A DNA stretch of 64,000 nt, from positions 798,977 through 862,976 of the forward strand of contig NZ_FNVT01000001.1 in assembly GCF_900108335.1 (NCBI RefSeq), in the 5' to 3' direction. Each line of letters starts with the position of its first letter. The first letter of the stretch is position 1. This document shows positions 47,277 to 55,566 of this stretch, one piece after another. A program made the position numbers and the translations under genes. The notes under the pieces are model-generated. The model saw only the letters and a program-made list of their open reading frames with translations, made no database searches and was not told the origin of the DNA. The stretch is from Nonomuraea solani. GTDB lineage: Bacteria > Actinomycetota > Actinomycetes > Streptosporangiales > Streptosporangiaceae.

Positions 47277-47304
47277 GGGCCACGACCTGGGGAAAGGTGT
47301 TTCT

Positions 47305-48681
47305 ATGACCTTGCTGGCCCGTCTGGACCGGCTCCCGCTGAGCCGCCCCCACTACGTTCTGCTCCTGATCGGCGGCCTCGGCTACACCTTCGACGGCATG
47401 GACTCGGCCGTGGTCGCGTTCCTGCTGCCGAGCGCGAAGGCCGCCTGGGCCCTGTCCGACGGCCAGCTCGGCATCATCGGCTCGGCCACCCCGTTCGGGT
47501 TCCTGTTCGGCGCGATCGCCGCCGGCCTGCTCGGCGACCGCATCGGGCGCAAAAAGGTGATGATGTACGCGCTCGCCTTCTACGCCGTCTTCTCGGTGGT
47601 GGCCGCGTTCGCGCCGAACTACGAGGTGTTCCTGGGCTCCCGCGTGCTGGCCGGGGCCGGAGCGGGCGCCGAGAGCGCGATCATCGCCCCGTTCCTGTCG
47701 GAGTTCGTGCCCGCCAAGCGGCGCGGCTGGTTCATCGGCGCGCTGGCCGGCTTCTTCTCGTTCGGGTTCGTGATGGCCGCGCTGATCGGGCGGTTCGTGG
47801 TGCCCACGATGGACGACGGCTGGCGGGTGGCGCAGATCATCACCGCGCTGCCGATCGTGATGCTGCTGTGGTGGCGCCGTTCGCTGCCGGAGTCGCCGCG
47901 CTTCCTGCTGCTGAAGGGCCGGGTGGACGAGGCCGAGGCCGTCGTGGCCGACCTCGAGCGCCGCGTCGAACGGGCCACGGGCGAGCCGCTGCCGCCGGTG
48001 CCCGAGGCCGCCGTCGCGCCCCCCGCCGAGACCCCGAAGGTGAACCTGCTGAGCGCGCTGCGCTTCCTGTGGAGCCCGGTGATGCGCCGGCGCACCTCGG
48101 TGATCTGGCTGGTGTGGTTCGTGATCACGTTCTCGTACTACGGGTTCTTCTCGTGGATCCCCACCCTGCTCATCGGGCGGGGGATCACCGTGACCAAGAG
48201 CTTCGAGTTCTCGATCATCATCTATCTGGCCCAGATCCCCGGCTACTTCTCGGCGGCCTGGCTGTCTGAGCGGCTGGACCGCAAGAACACCATCGCCCTC
48301 TATCTGTCCGGCTCGGCGGTGAGCGCGTTCTGGCTGTCGCAGATGGACTCGCCCGTCACGATCACGATTGCGGGCGCGGTGCTGTCGTTCTTCCTGAACG
48401 GTACGTACGCCGGCGTCTACTCCTACACCCCCGAGGTCTTCCCCACCTGGATCCGGGCCAGCGGCACGGGCCTGTCGAGCGCGTTCGGCCGGGTCGGCAG
48501 CATCCTGGCACCCACGATCATCGGCTTCTCGGCCGCGAGCCTGGGCTTCGGCGGCGTGTTCGGGCTCACCACGGCCGTGCTGGTGACCGGGGTGATCTGC
48601 GTGGTCGTGTTCGGTCTGTCCACGGCCGGGCAATCGCTCGAAGAACTGACAGAACCCACTACTGAGGAGGCGGCCAAGTGA
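47305..48681 (+). CDS. MFS transporter, sugar/aromatic-acid-proton symporter type
   Basis: This 458-residue protein has about twelve membrane segments. Loop motifs are GDRIGRKKVMM after the second span and the related ERLDRKNTIAL in the second half, plus SEFVPAKRRGWFIG after TM4 and PESPRFLLLKGR in the central loop, as in the major facilitator family of sugar and carboxylate porters. Its start follows GGGGAAAGG. It overlaps a GAF protein and then an amidohydrolase, so it likely imports the amidohydrolase substrate. Confidence 0.92.
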   Translation: MTLLARLDRLPLSRPHYVLLLIGGLGYTFDGMDSAVVAFLLPSAKAAWALSDGQLGIIGSATPFGFLFGAIAAGLLGDRIGRKKVMMYALAFYAVFSVVAAFAPNYEVFLGSRVLAGAGAGAESAIIAPFLSEFVPAKRRGWFIGALAGFFSFGFVMAALIGRFVVPTMDDGWRVAQIITALPIVMLLWWRRSLPESPRFLLLKGRVDEAEAVVADLERRVERATGEPLPPVPEAAVAPPAETPKVNLLSALRFLWSPVMRRRTSVIWLVWFVITFSYYGFFSWIPTLLIGRGITVTKSFEFSIIIYLAQIPGYFSAAWLSERLDRKNTIALYLSGSAVSAFWLSQMDSPVTITIAGAVLSFFLNGTYAGVYSYTPEVFPTWIRASGTGLSSAFGRVGSILAPTIIGFSAASLGFGGVFGLTTAVLVTGVICVVVFGLSTAGQSLEELTEPTTEEAAK

Positions 48682-49136
48682 ACGAGCTGGAGGAGCGGGT
48701 ACGCCGGGAGGTCGGCGTACGACTGTTCACCGTGCTCGCCTGGGTACCGGAACGGCGCGCCCTGCGCCGCGTCCACAGCAGCCATCCGGCGGAGTACCCG
48801 GTCGGCGGCGAGAAGACCGTCGAGGTCGCCCAGGGCTGGCTGACCCGGTGCATCGAGGGACGGCAGCCCTACTTCGGCCCGGACAAGGCGGCCGTGCGCG
48901 AGATCTTCGCCGACCACGAGCTGATCGAGAGCCTGGGCTGCGGATCCATCATCAACGTCCCCGTGCTCGGAGACGACGGCGAGGTGCTCGGCGTGCTGAA
49001 CATCCTCGACGCCGAGGGCGGCTACGACGAGAAGTCCGTGACCGCCGCGCAGACGATCGCCCGCGACGCCGCCCCCGCCCTCCGCGCCGCCGCCAGTGCC
49101 GCCGCCAGTGCTGCCGGCCGTGGGGGTGCCGCGTGA
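48678..49136 (+). CDS. small stand-alone GAF-domain protein
   Basis: This 152-residue protein is a single GAF-like sensor fold (VGVRLFTVLAWVPERRALRR, GCGSIINVPVLGDDGEVLGV, LNILDAEGGYDEKSV) with no output domain. The tail is an Ala-rich low-complexity stretch. GTG 48678 overlaps the transporter stop and its own stop overlaps the amidohydrolase start. It may bind the imported compound or its product, but whether it is a sensor or an enzyme subunit cannot be told. Confidence 0.8.
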   Translation: MNELEERVRREVGVRLFTVLAWVPERRALRRVHSSHPAEYPVGGEKTVEVAQGWLTRCIEGRQPYFGPDKAAVREIFADHELIESLGCGSIINVPVLGDDGEVLGVLNILDAEGGYDEKSVTAAQTIARDAAPALRAAASAAASAAGRGGAA

Positions 49137-50371
49137 GTCTGTTGCTGCGTAACGCGCTGCTGCTCGACGTGACCACCGGCGAGTACGCCGAAGGCGACCT
49201 GCGCTGCGCCGACGGCCGCGTCGCCGAGACCGGCCCGGGGCTGAGCGCCCCCGATGGCACCCGGGTGCTCGACCTGGCGGGGGCGCACGTCGTACCCGGG
49301 CTGATCGACGCGCACGTGCACGTCACCGCCTCGACCGCGAACCTCGGCACGCTCGGCTCCATGTCCCCGTCGTACGCCGCCGCCCACAGCGCCCGCATCA
49401 TGGGCGGCATGCTGGACCGGGGCTTCACCACGGTCCGCGACGCCTCCGGCGCCGACTTCGGGCTGGCCGACGCCCAGGAGGAGGGGCTCATCCGCGGCCC
49501 GCGCCTGCTGTTCTGCGGCAAGGGCCTGAGCCAGACCGGCGGCCACGCCGACTTCCGCGGCCGGGGCCGGCACCTGAAGGACGAGCACCCCTGCTGCGCC
49601 GGCGTCGGGCGGGTGGCCGACGGCGTGGACGCGGTCCGCGCGGCCGCCCGCGACGAGCTGCGCAAGGGCGCCCACCACATCAAGGTCATGGCCTCCGGCG
49701 GCGTGGCCTCGCCGACCGACCGCATCGACTCGACCCAGTACTCCATGGACGAGCTGCGCGCCATCGTCGGCGAGGCCGAGGCCGCCAACCGGTACGTCGC
49801 CGCCCACGCCTACACCGCGCGGGCCGTCAACCGGGCCCTGGAGGCCGGGGTGCGGTCGATCGAGCACGGCAACCTGATCGACGACACCAGCGTCGAGCTG
49901 TTCCTGCGGCACGACGCGTACCTGGTGCCGACGCTGGTGACGTACTGGGCGCTGAAGGAGGAGGGCATGGAGTTCGGGCTGCCCGAGAGCAGCTGGCGCA
50001 AGGTGGACGAAGTGCTCGAAGCCGGGCTGGTGGCGCTGGAGCGGGCCGCTCGCGGCGGGGTGCGGCTGGCGTACGGGAGCGACCTGCTCGGCGGCATGCA
50101 CCGGCACCAGAACCACGAGTTCCGGCTCCGGGCCGAGGTGCAGCGGCCGATCGACGTGCTGCGGGCCGCCACCACCGGCGCGGCCGACCTGGTGGGGATG
50201 AGCGGTGAGATCGGCACGCTGGCCGTGGGCGCGCACGCCGACCTGCTGGTGCTCGACGGCGACCCGCTGACCGACATCGGCGTGCTGGCCGACGCCAAGC
50301 ACCTCCGCCACGTCGTCCAGGCGGGCGCGATCGTCGGAGGTCAGGCGGGCGCGACCGTCCAAAGCCTCTAG
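49133..50371 (+). CDS. metal-dependent amidohydrolase (imidazolonepropionase/prolidase-like)
   Basis: This 412-residue enzyme has the amidohydrolase-superfamily metal site: HVHV after VVPGLIDA, a Lys in HHIKVMASGG, two His in AAHAYTARAVNRAL and RSIEHGNLIDD, and the Asp in LAYGSDLLGGMH. The subgroup with HIKVMASGG includes Xaa-Pro dipeptidases and other cyclic-amide or carbamate hydrolases. Substrate unknown. Coupled to the GAF gene by GTGA. Confidence 0.9.
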   Translation: MSLLLRNALLLDVTTGEYAEGDLRCADGRVAETGPGLSAPDGTRVLDLAGAHVVPGLIDAHVHVTASTANLGTLGSMSPSYAAAHSARIMGGMLDRGFTTVRDASGADFGLADAQEEGLIRGPRLLFCGKGLSQTGGHADFRGRGRHLKDEHPCCAGVGRVADGVDAVRAAARDELRKGAHHIKVMASGGVASPTDRIDSTQYSMDELRAIVGEAEAANRYVAAHAYTARAVNRALEAGVRSIEHGNLIDDTSVELFLRHDAYLVPTLVTYWALKEEGMEFGLPESSWRKVDEVLEAGLVALERAARGGVRLAYGSDLLGGMHRHQNHEFRLRAEVQRPIDVLRAATTGAADLVGMSGEIGTLAVGAHADLLVLDGDPLTDIGVLADAKHLRHVVQAGAIVGGQAGATVQSL

Positions 50372-50388
50372 GACGTACCGTTGGCGGG

Positions 50389-51168
50389 GTGACGACGCTG
50401 ACGCGCACGGCCCTTGTGGTCGTCGCGGTGCCGCTCCTGCTGCTCGCGCTGCTCTGGCTCTTCCAGCGGCAGCTCATCTACCTGCCCGACCGCGAGCCGG
50501 TGCCCCCGGCCGGGCAGGTGATCCCGGGCGCGCGCGACGTCACGTTCACCACGCGCGACGGGCTGCGCCTCACCGCCTGGTACGTCCCCGGCGACCACGA
50601 CGTGACCGTCCTGGTGACGGGCGGCAACGCGGGCAACCGCCTGCACCGGGCGCCGCTGGCCAGGGCGCTGGCGGCGCACGGGCTGGGGGTGCTGCTCATG
50701 GACTACCGCGGCTACGGCGGCAACCCGGGCAGCCCGACGGAGGAGGGCCTGTTCCTCGACGCCGAAGCCGCCCGCGCGACCATCCACAGCTCCAAGGTCG
50801 TCTACTTCGGCGAGAGCCTCGGCGCGGCGGTGGCGACCAGGCTCGCCATCGAGCACCCGCCCGACGGCCTGGTGCTGCGCTCGCCGTTCACCGATCTGGC
50901 CGCCGCGGGCCAGGCCAACTACCCCTTCCTGCCGGTACGCGCGCTGCTGCGCGACCGCTTCCCCGTCGCGACCGGCATCGCCGCCGTCCGGGCCCCGGTC
51001 GTGGTCGTGTACGGCACCGGCGACACCATCGTCCCCCCGAGCCTCAGCAGGGCGGTCGCCACCGCCGCGCGCGCCAAGGCCGTCGAGGTGGCCGGCGCCG
51101 GGCACAACGACCTGGCCATGCTCACCGGCCCCGAGGTCATCGGCGCAGTGGTGGATCTGGCGCGCTAG
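50389..51168 (+). CDS. membrane-anchored alpha/beta hydrolase
   Basis: This 259-residue protein has an N-terminal membrane anchor (ALVVVAVPLLLLALLWLF) followed by an ABHD13/17-like hydrolase fold. The nucleophile is Ser in YFGESLGAAVA, the Asp in YGTGDTIVP and the His in GAGHNDL. MDYRGYGGNPGSPTEEGL is typical of this group. It lies 17 bases after the amidohydrolase and may be co-transcribed. Substrate unknown. Confidence 0.88.
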   Translation: MTTLTRTALVVVAVPLLLLALLWLFQRQLIYLPDREPVPPAGQVIPGARDVTFTTRDGLRLTAWYVPGDHDVTVLVTGGNAGNRLHRAPLARALAAHGLGVLLMDYRGYGGNPGSPTEEGLFLDAEAARATIHSSKVVYFGESLGAAVATRLAIEHPPDGLVLRSPFTDLAAAGQANYPFLPVRALLRDRFPVATGIAAVRAPVVVVYGTGDTIVPPSLSRAVATAARAKAVEVAGAGHNDLAMLTGPEVIGAVVDLAR

Positions 51169-51192
51169 GACGCATACGTTCGGGGCGCGTGA

Positions 51193-51221
51193 TGCTCACA
51201 GCAGACAGTGCTCACAGCAGA
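51193..51221 (+). repeat. short direct repeat in the carboxylesterase leader
   Basis: TGCTCACAGCAGA occurs at 51193-51205 and again at 51209-51221, 16 bases apart, just before the carboxylesterase ribosome site. It could be a regulator-binding pair or a replication-slippage duplication. Confidence 0.6.
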
Positions 51222-51234
51222 AGGGAGAACCTTC

Positions 51235-52761
51235 GTGAGACTTCTCAGCGCCGCGGCGGTCCTGCTCACCGCGATCATGGCGGGTCCCCCCGCCCTCGCC
51301 GACTCGAACTCACCGGCGGTCGTGCGCACGGACAAGGGGGTGATCAGGGGCGAGGTGCTCCAGGACCATCGGGCCTTCCGCGGCATCCCGTACGCCAGGC
51401 CGCCGGTCGGCGAGCTGCGCTGGCGGGCACCGCGACCGGCCGAACCGTGGCGGGGCGTCCGCGACGCGACCGCCCCGGGCAGCCAGTGCGCGCAGTTGCC
51501 CACGCCCTTCGGCGGCACGGCGACGTACATCGAGGACTGTCTCTACCTCAACGTCACCACACCCATGCGCGGCCACCGCCTGCCGGTCATGGTGTGGGTG
51601 CACGGCGGCAACAACACCTCGGGCGACGGCGCCCTCTACGCCCCGCCCGACCTGGCCGTGGACGGCAACGTCGTGCTCGTCACCGTGAACTACCGGCTCG
51701 GCGTGTTCGGCTGGCTGGCCTACCCGGCGTTCGAGACCGGCGACCGCTACCAAGCGGGCAACTACGGGCTGCTCGACCAGCAGGCGGCGCTGCGGTGGGT
51801 GCGGAGCAACATCGCGGCGTTCGGCGGTGACCCGGGGAACGTGACGCTGTTCGGCGAGTCCGCGGGGGCCGCCGACACGTGCGCCCACCTCGCCTCGCCG
51901 ACCGCGGCCGGGCTGTTCCACAAGGCGCTGCCGCAGAGTTACAGTTGCGCGGCCCCGACCAGGGAAGAGGCGGCGGCGGAGACGGCGGCGACCGCGTACG
52001 CGCAGACCGTCGGCTGCGACACCGCGGCGTGCCTGCGGGGGCTGCCGGCCAAGACGCTGCTGGAGGCGTACCAGGAGCAGAATCCCTACGCGGTGGCCGG
52101 CGGCGATCACGTGCTGCCCGCGCAGCCACGGGCGGCGCTGGAGAGCGGCCGGTTCAACCGGATGCCCGTGCTGCACGGCAACACGCTCGACGAGGCGCGC
52201 CTGTTCATCCCGCTGATCGCGCCACAACCGATCACCGCCGAGGAGTACGAGGGCTACGTGCGCGCCAACTACGGCGCGAACGCCGGCCAGGTGCTGGCCC
52301 GCTACCCCGCCGCGAACTACCCCGAGGCGCGGATCGCGCTGGCCACGCTGCTGACCGACTTCGGCGGGCCGCTGGCGACGTGCGGGCACCAGGACGCGCT
52401 GGCGCTGTTCGCGAAGGCCGGCGTGCCCACCTACGGCTACCAGTTCGCCGACAGGACCGCGCCGCCGCTGGTGGACTTCCCCGGGTACGAGGAGGGCGCC
52501 CAGCACGCCTCCGAGCTGTCGTACGTGTTCCCTGACCTGCTCGGTGAGCTGAACGCGTCACAACGGCGCCTGTCGGATGCGATGATCGACTACTGGACGT
52601 CGTTCGCGCACGACGGCCGGCCGAGGGCCGCCGCCGCGCCGCGCTGGCCGCGCTTCCGTTCCTCCGGCGACGTGCTGAGCCTCGCCCCGGACGGCGGCAT
52701 CCGGCCGGTGGACACCTCCGAGCGGAGCAACTGCGCGTTCTGGCGGTCCCTGGGGTCATGA
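51235..52761 (+). CDS. secreted type-B carboxylesterase
   Basis: This 508-residue protein has a signal peptide (LLSAAAVLLTAIMAGPPALA). FRGIPYARPPVGELRW and EDCLYLNV are family signatures, VMVWVHGGNNTSGDG is the oxyanion hole, and the nucleophile Ser lies in LFGESAGAADT. The catalytic His is in GAQHASELSYVF. Such enzymes hydrolyse a broad range of esters outside the cell. GTG 51235 follows AAGGGAGAA. Confidence 0.92.
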   Translation: MRLLSAAAVLLTAIMAGPPALADSNSPAVVRTDKGVIRGEVLQDHRAFRGIPYARPPVGELRWRAPRPAEPWRGVRDATAPGSQCAQLPTPFGGTATYIEDCLYLNVTTPMRGHRLPVMVWVHGGNNTSGDGALYAPPDLAVDGNVVLVTVNYRLGVFGWLAYPAFETGDRYQAGNYGLLDQQAALRWVRSNIAAFGGDPGNVTLFGESAGAADTCAHLASPTAAGLFHKALPQSYSCAAPTREEAAAETAATAYAQTVGCDTAACLRGLPAKTLLEAYQEQNPYAVAGGDHVLPAQPRAALESGRFNRMPVLHGNTLDEARLFIPLIAPQPITAEEYEGYVRANYGANAGQVLARYPAANYPEARIALATLLTDFGGPLATCGHQDALALFAKAGVPTYGYQFADRTAPPLVDFPGYEEGAQHASELSYVFPDLLGELNASQRRLSDAMIDYWTSFAHDGRPRAAAAPRWPRFRSSGDVLSLAPDGGIRPVDTSERSNCAFWRSLGS

Positions 52762-52768
52762 ACCTATG

Positions 52769-52811
52769 GCAAGGTCGTGATGTCCGGGATTCGTCCACGT
52801 CACGGCCTTGC
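52769..52811. terminator. 12-bp hairpin between carboxylesterase and LacI gene
   Basis: GCAAGGTCGTGA (52769-52780) pairs with TCACGGCCTTGC (52800-52811) over all 12 positions, including one G-U pair, around a 19-base loop. There is no U-run. It may end the carboxylesterase transcript or act in the leader of the regulator gene. Confidence 0.5.
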
Positions 52812-52836
52812 TAACGTTCTCCTGGGAGGAAGCTCG

Positions 52837-53853
52837 GTGTCAGATGCCCGTCAGAGGACACGCCCCGCGGTGATCGGCGATGTGGCGCAGCTCGCGGGGG
52901 TGTCCAACCAGACCGTGTCGCGGGTGCTCAACGAGCATCCCAACGTCCGTCCCGACACCCGCGACCGCGTGCTCGACGCCATCAGGCGGCTCAACTACCG
53001 TCCCAACCTGATGGCCAGAGGTCTGGTACGCCAGCGCTCCCACCTGATCGGCGTCGTCAGCTTCGACACCGTGCTGTTCGGCCCCGCCTCGACCCTGGTC
53101 GGCATCGGCCGCGCCACCCGCGACCACGGCTACGGCGTCACGATCGTCACCCCGGAGAGCGCCGACCGCTCCAGCATCGCCGACGCCATGTCCACGATCG
53201 CCGGGCAGGCCGTGGCCGGGGTCATCATGGTCTTCCCGTCCCGCGCCGCGTCCGCGACGGCGCTGGTCAGCCTGCCCGAGGGCGTGCCGCTGGTCTCCGT
53301 CGAGGCCGACGCCGACCTCGTGGCCAGCGTGCACATCGACCAGGCGGCGGGCGCCAGAATGGCCGTGGAGCACCTGCTCTACCTGGGCCACGAGACCGTC
53401 TGGCACGTCTCGGGCCCCGGCGACCGGCTGGACGCGCAGGCCAGGGTCGACGGCTGGCGCCGGACCCTTGAGTCGGCCGGGCGCGTCGCGCCGCCGGTCA
53501 TCCCCGGCGACTGGGGCCCGGAGTCCGGCTATCAGGCGGGGCTCGAACTCGCCGAGCGGCCGGGGGTGAGCGCGGTCTTCGCCGCCAACGACCACATGGC
53601 GCTGGGCCTGCTGCGGGCCTTCCACGAGCGGGGCATCCGGGTGCCGGAAGACATCAGCGTGATCGGCTTCGACGACATCCCGGAGGCCGGCTACTTCATC
53701 CCGCCGCTGACCACGGTCCGGCCGGACCACGAGGAGGTGGGGCGGCGGGCGGTCGCCACGCTGCTGTCGCTGGTGGACGGGCAGCGGGCCGACTCGGAAT
53801 GGGTCGTCCCCACCCTGATCAGGCGTAACAGCACCGCCGCCCCGCCCTCCTGA
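52837..53853 (+). CDS. LacI-family transcriptional regulator
   Basis: This 338-residue protein has the HTH IGDVAQLAGVSNQTVSRVLN and hinge RPNLMARGLVRQRSHLIGV, then a sugar-binding-type sensor domain (AVFAANDHMALGLLRAFHER, DISVIGFDDIPEAGYFIPPL). GTG 52837 follows GGGAGGA; an upstream start would begin inside the hairpin. The target is not evident. The neighbouring secreted carboxylesterase or its own gene is likely. Confidence 0.92.
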   Translation: MSDARQRTRPAVIGDVAQLAGVSNQTVSRVLNEHPNVRPDTRDRVLDAIRRLNYRPNLMARGLVRQRSHLIGVVSFDTVLFGPASTLVGIGRATRDHGYGVTIVTPESADRSSIADAMSTIAGQAVAGVIMVFPSRAASATALVSLPEGVPLVSVEADADLVASVHIDQAAGARMAVEHLLYLGHETVWHVSGPGDRLDAQARVDGWRRTLESAGRVAPPVIPGDWGPESGYQAGLELAERPGVSAVFAANDHMALGLLRAFHERGIRVPEDISVIGFDDIPEAGYFIPPLTTVRPDHEEVGRRAVATLLSLVDGQRADSEWVVPTLIRRNSTAAPPS

Positions 53854-53856
53854 CGG

Positions 53857-54402
53857 CTACAGCCAGCTCTCGCGCAGGCTGGTGGTCTCGGGGTCGGGCG
53901 GGGTGCCCAGCTCGCCGGAGCGGATGCCGTCCAGCAGGCGGCCGACGGCCTCCAGGATCTCCGGCGTCCGCTGCCGCAGCCCGGCCACGTCCGCCGGGCT
54001 CACCTCGTCGCGCGCCACCCCGGCCTCGTCCAGCACGCCCTCCAGATCGACCAGCCGCTCACCCAGCCACTTCAGCGGCTCCTTGGACAACCGCTCGTCG
54101 AACACCCGCCGCCCCGGCTCCCATCCCTTGACCGAAGGGTGGTGATGGGTACGGTCGAAGCTTCCGACCGGCCCGTCGACCGACTCCAGCAGATCGATCC
54201 GCCAGATCGGCCGGTCGACGCCGATGGGCCGCGCCGAGTAGATCGAGCCCTTCAGCTCACCCGGTTCCAGCCTCCTGAGTTCGAGCCGGACGCCGCGTTC
54301 GGCGCCCTCCTGGCCCTTGATCGGGTTGGGGTCGACGAAGTAGATGTCGCTCACGGCCACGCCGATCCGGTCGAATCCGAAGAGGTAGAGCACGGTAACC
54401 AC
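53857..54402 (-). CDS. hypothetical protein, about 181 aa
   Basis: I recognise no family. The protein contains a core of mixed strands and turns (LYLFGFDRIGVAVSDIYFVD, then RPIWRIDLLESVDGP, FDRTHHHPSVKGWEPGRRVF) and a helical C-terminal half. It is acidic, with no signal peptide or membrane segment. GTG 54402 (or 54393) seems the natural start; a TTG at 54435 would extend it. The three-His cluster might bind metal, but nothing else supports an enzyme. It ends four bases from the convergent LacI gene and lies downstream of selD on the same strand. Confidence 0.65.
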   Translation of the reverse strand: MVTVLYLFGFDRIGVAVSDIYFVDPNPIKGQEGAERGVRLELRRLEPGELKGSIYSARPIGVDRPIWRIDLLESVDGPVGSFDRTHHHPSVKGWEPGRRVFDERLSKEPLKWLGERLVDLEGVLDEAGVARDEVSPADVAGLRQRTPEILEAVGRLLDGIRSGELGTPPDPETTSLRESWL

Positions 54403-54449
54403 GTCCTTCGCGGGTGTCGGGCACGCCTTGCCCAACGTAACATCGCCGC

Positions 54450-55433
54450 CTATCGGACGATCAAGGCCCGATCCCCGGCGGGCACCAGCTCACCGATCAC
54501 CGGCGCCCCGGGAATCTCGCCCGCCACGAGCAGCCCGCCCGAGGTCTGCGCGTCGGCCAGCAGCAGCAGGTCCTCCTCGGCGGTCGCGCCCGCGTCCAGG
54601 TGCGGCGCCACCCAGGCCAGGTTGCGGCGGGTGCCGCCGCTGACGTACCCGTCCCGCACGGCCTCCCGCGCCCTCTCCAGGTACGGCACCGCCGCCGCCT
54701 CCACCACCGCCGTGACACCGCTCGCCCGGGCCAGTTTGAACAGGTGCCCCAGCAGCCCGAACCCCGTCACGTCCGTCGCACACCGGGCGCCCGCGCTCGT
54801 GGCGGCGCGGGCGGCGTCCCGGTTGAGCGTGGTCATCGACGCGATCGCCCCCGGGAAGACCTCACCGGTGGCCTTGTGCCGGGAGTTCAGCACGCCGACG
54901 CCGAGCGGCTTGCTCAGGCTCAGCGGCAGCCCGGCGCGCCCGGCGTCCAGGCGCAGCAGCTTCGCGGGGTCGGCCAGGCCGGTGACGGCCATGCCGTACT
55001 TGGGTTCGGCGTCGTCGATGCTGTGCCCACCGGCCACGGCGCAGCCCGCCTGCCCGGCCACGTCCACGCCGCCGCGCAGGACCTCGCCGGCCACCTCCAT
55101 GGGCAGGACGTCGCGGGGCCAGCCGAGCAGGTTGAGGGCGACCAGGGGTTCGCCGCCGACGGCGTACACGTCGGACAGGGCGTTGGCGGCGGCGATCCGG
55201 CCGAAGTCGTAGGGGTCGTCGACGACGGGGGCGAAGAAGTCGACGGTGGAGACGAGGGCCCGGTCACCGTGGATCCGCACGACGGCCGCGTCGTCACCGT
55301 GCTCGATCCCGATCAGCAACTCCCGCACCTGCGCGGGAGCGAGTCCGCTGAGCACCGCCTCCAGCTCGCCAGGCGGGATTTTGCAGCTACAACCGCCCCC
55401 ACGGGCGTACTGCGTGAGCCTGAGATCCGTCAT
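54450..55433 (-). CDS. selD: selenophosphate synthetase
   Basis: SelD makes selenophosphate from selenide and ATP, the selenium donor for tRNA-bound serine. The catalytic loop GGGCSCKI carries Cys15, Cys17 and Lys18 (Cys17, Cys19 and Lys20 in E. coli), the Cys form, not the selenocysteine form. HGDDAAV, VDFFAPVVDDPYDFGRIAAA, AVAGGHSIDD and CATDVTGFGLLGH are AIRS-family ATP and metal motifs. 327 aa. It is divergent from tRNA-Sec, selA and selB, completing the machinery required by the formate dehydrogenase nearby. Confidence 0.96.
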   Translation of the reverse strand: MTDLRLTQYARGGGCSCKIPPGELEAVLSGLAPAQVRELLIGIEHGDDAAVVRIHGDRALVSTVDFFAPVVDDPYDFGRIAAANALSDVYAVGGEPLVALNLLGWPRDVLPMEVAGEVLRGGVDVAGQAGCAVAGGHSIDDAEPKYGMAVTGLADPAKLLRLDAGRAGLPLSLSKPLGVGVLNSRHKATGEVFPGAIASMTTLNRDAARAATSAGARCATDVTGFGLLGHLFKLARASGVTAVVEAAAVPYLERAREAVRDGYVSGGTRRNLAWVAPHLDAGATAEEDLLLLADAQTSGGLLVAGEIPGAPVIGELVPAGDRALIVR

Positions 55434-55452
55434 ATCGTGAAGTATCGCTCTT

Positions 55453-55544
55453 GGAGGCGCGTGTGTTCTGGTGGGCACCCCGGTCTTCAAAACCGGTGGG
55501 CGGCGCGCGGCGTCGCCGGCGGGTTCGATCCCCGTGCGCCTCCG
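55453..55544 (+). tRNA. selC: tRNA-Sec (anticodon UCA)
   Basis: This 92-nt tRNA has an 8-bp acceptor stem (GGAGGCGC with GCGCCTCC), a long variable arm, a G discriminator at 55544 and no encoded CCA. The anticodon stem CCGGT/ACCGG encloses the loop CTTCAAA, whose TCA (55487-55489) reads UGA. These are the features of selenocysteine tRNA. It lies between the divergent selD and the start of selA. Confidence 0.95.
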
Positions 55545-55566
55545 CGCCGGACCCCGCGGGGTCACC

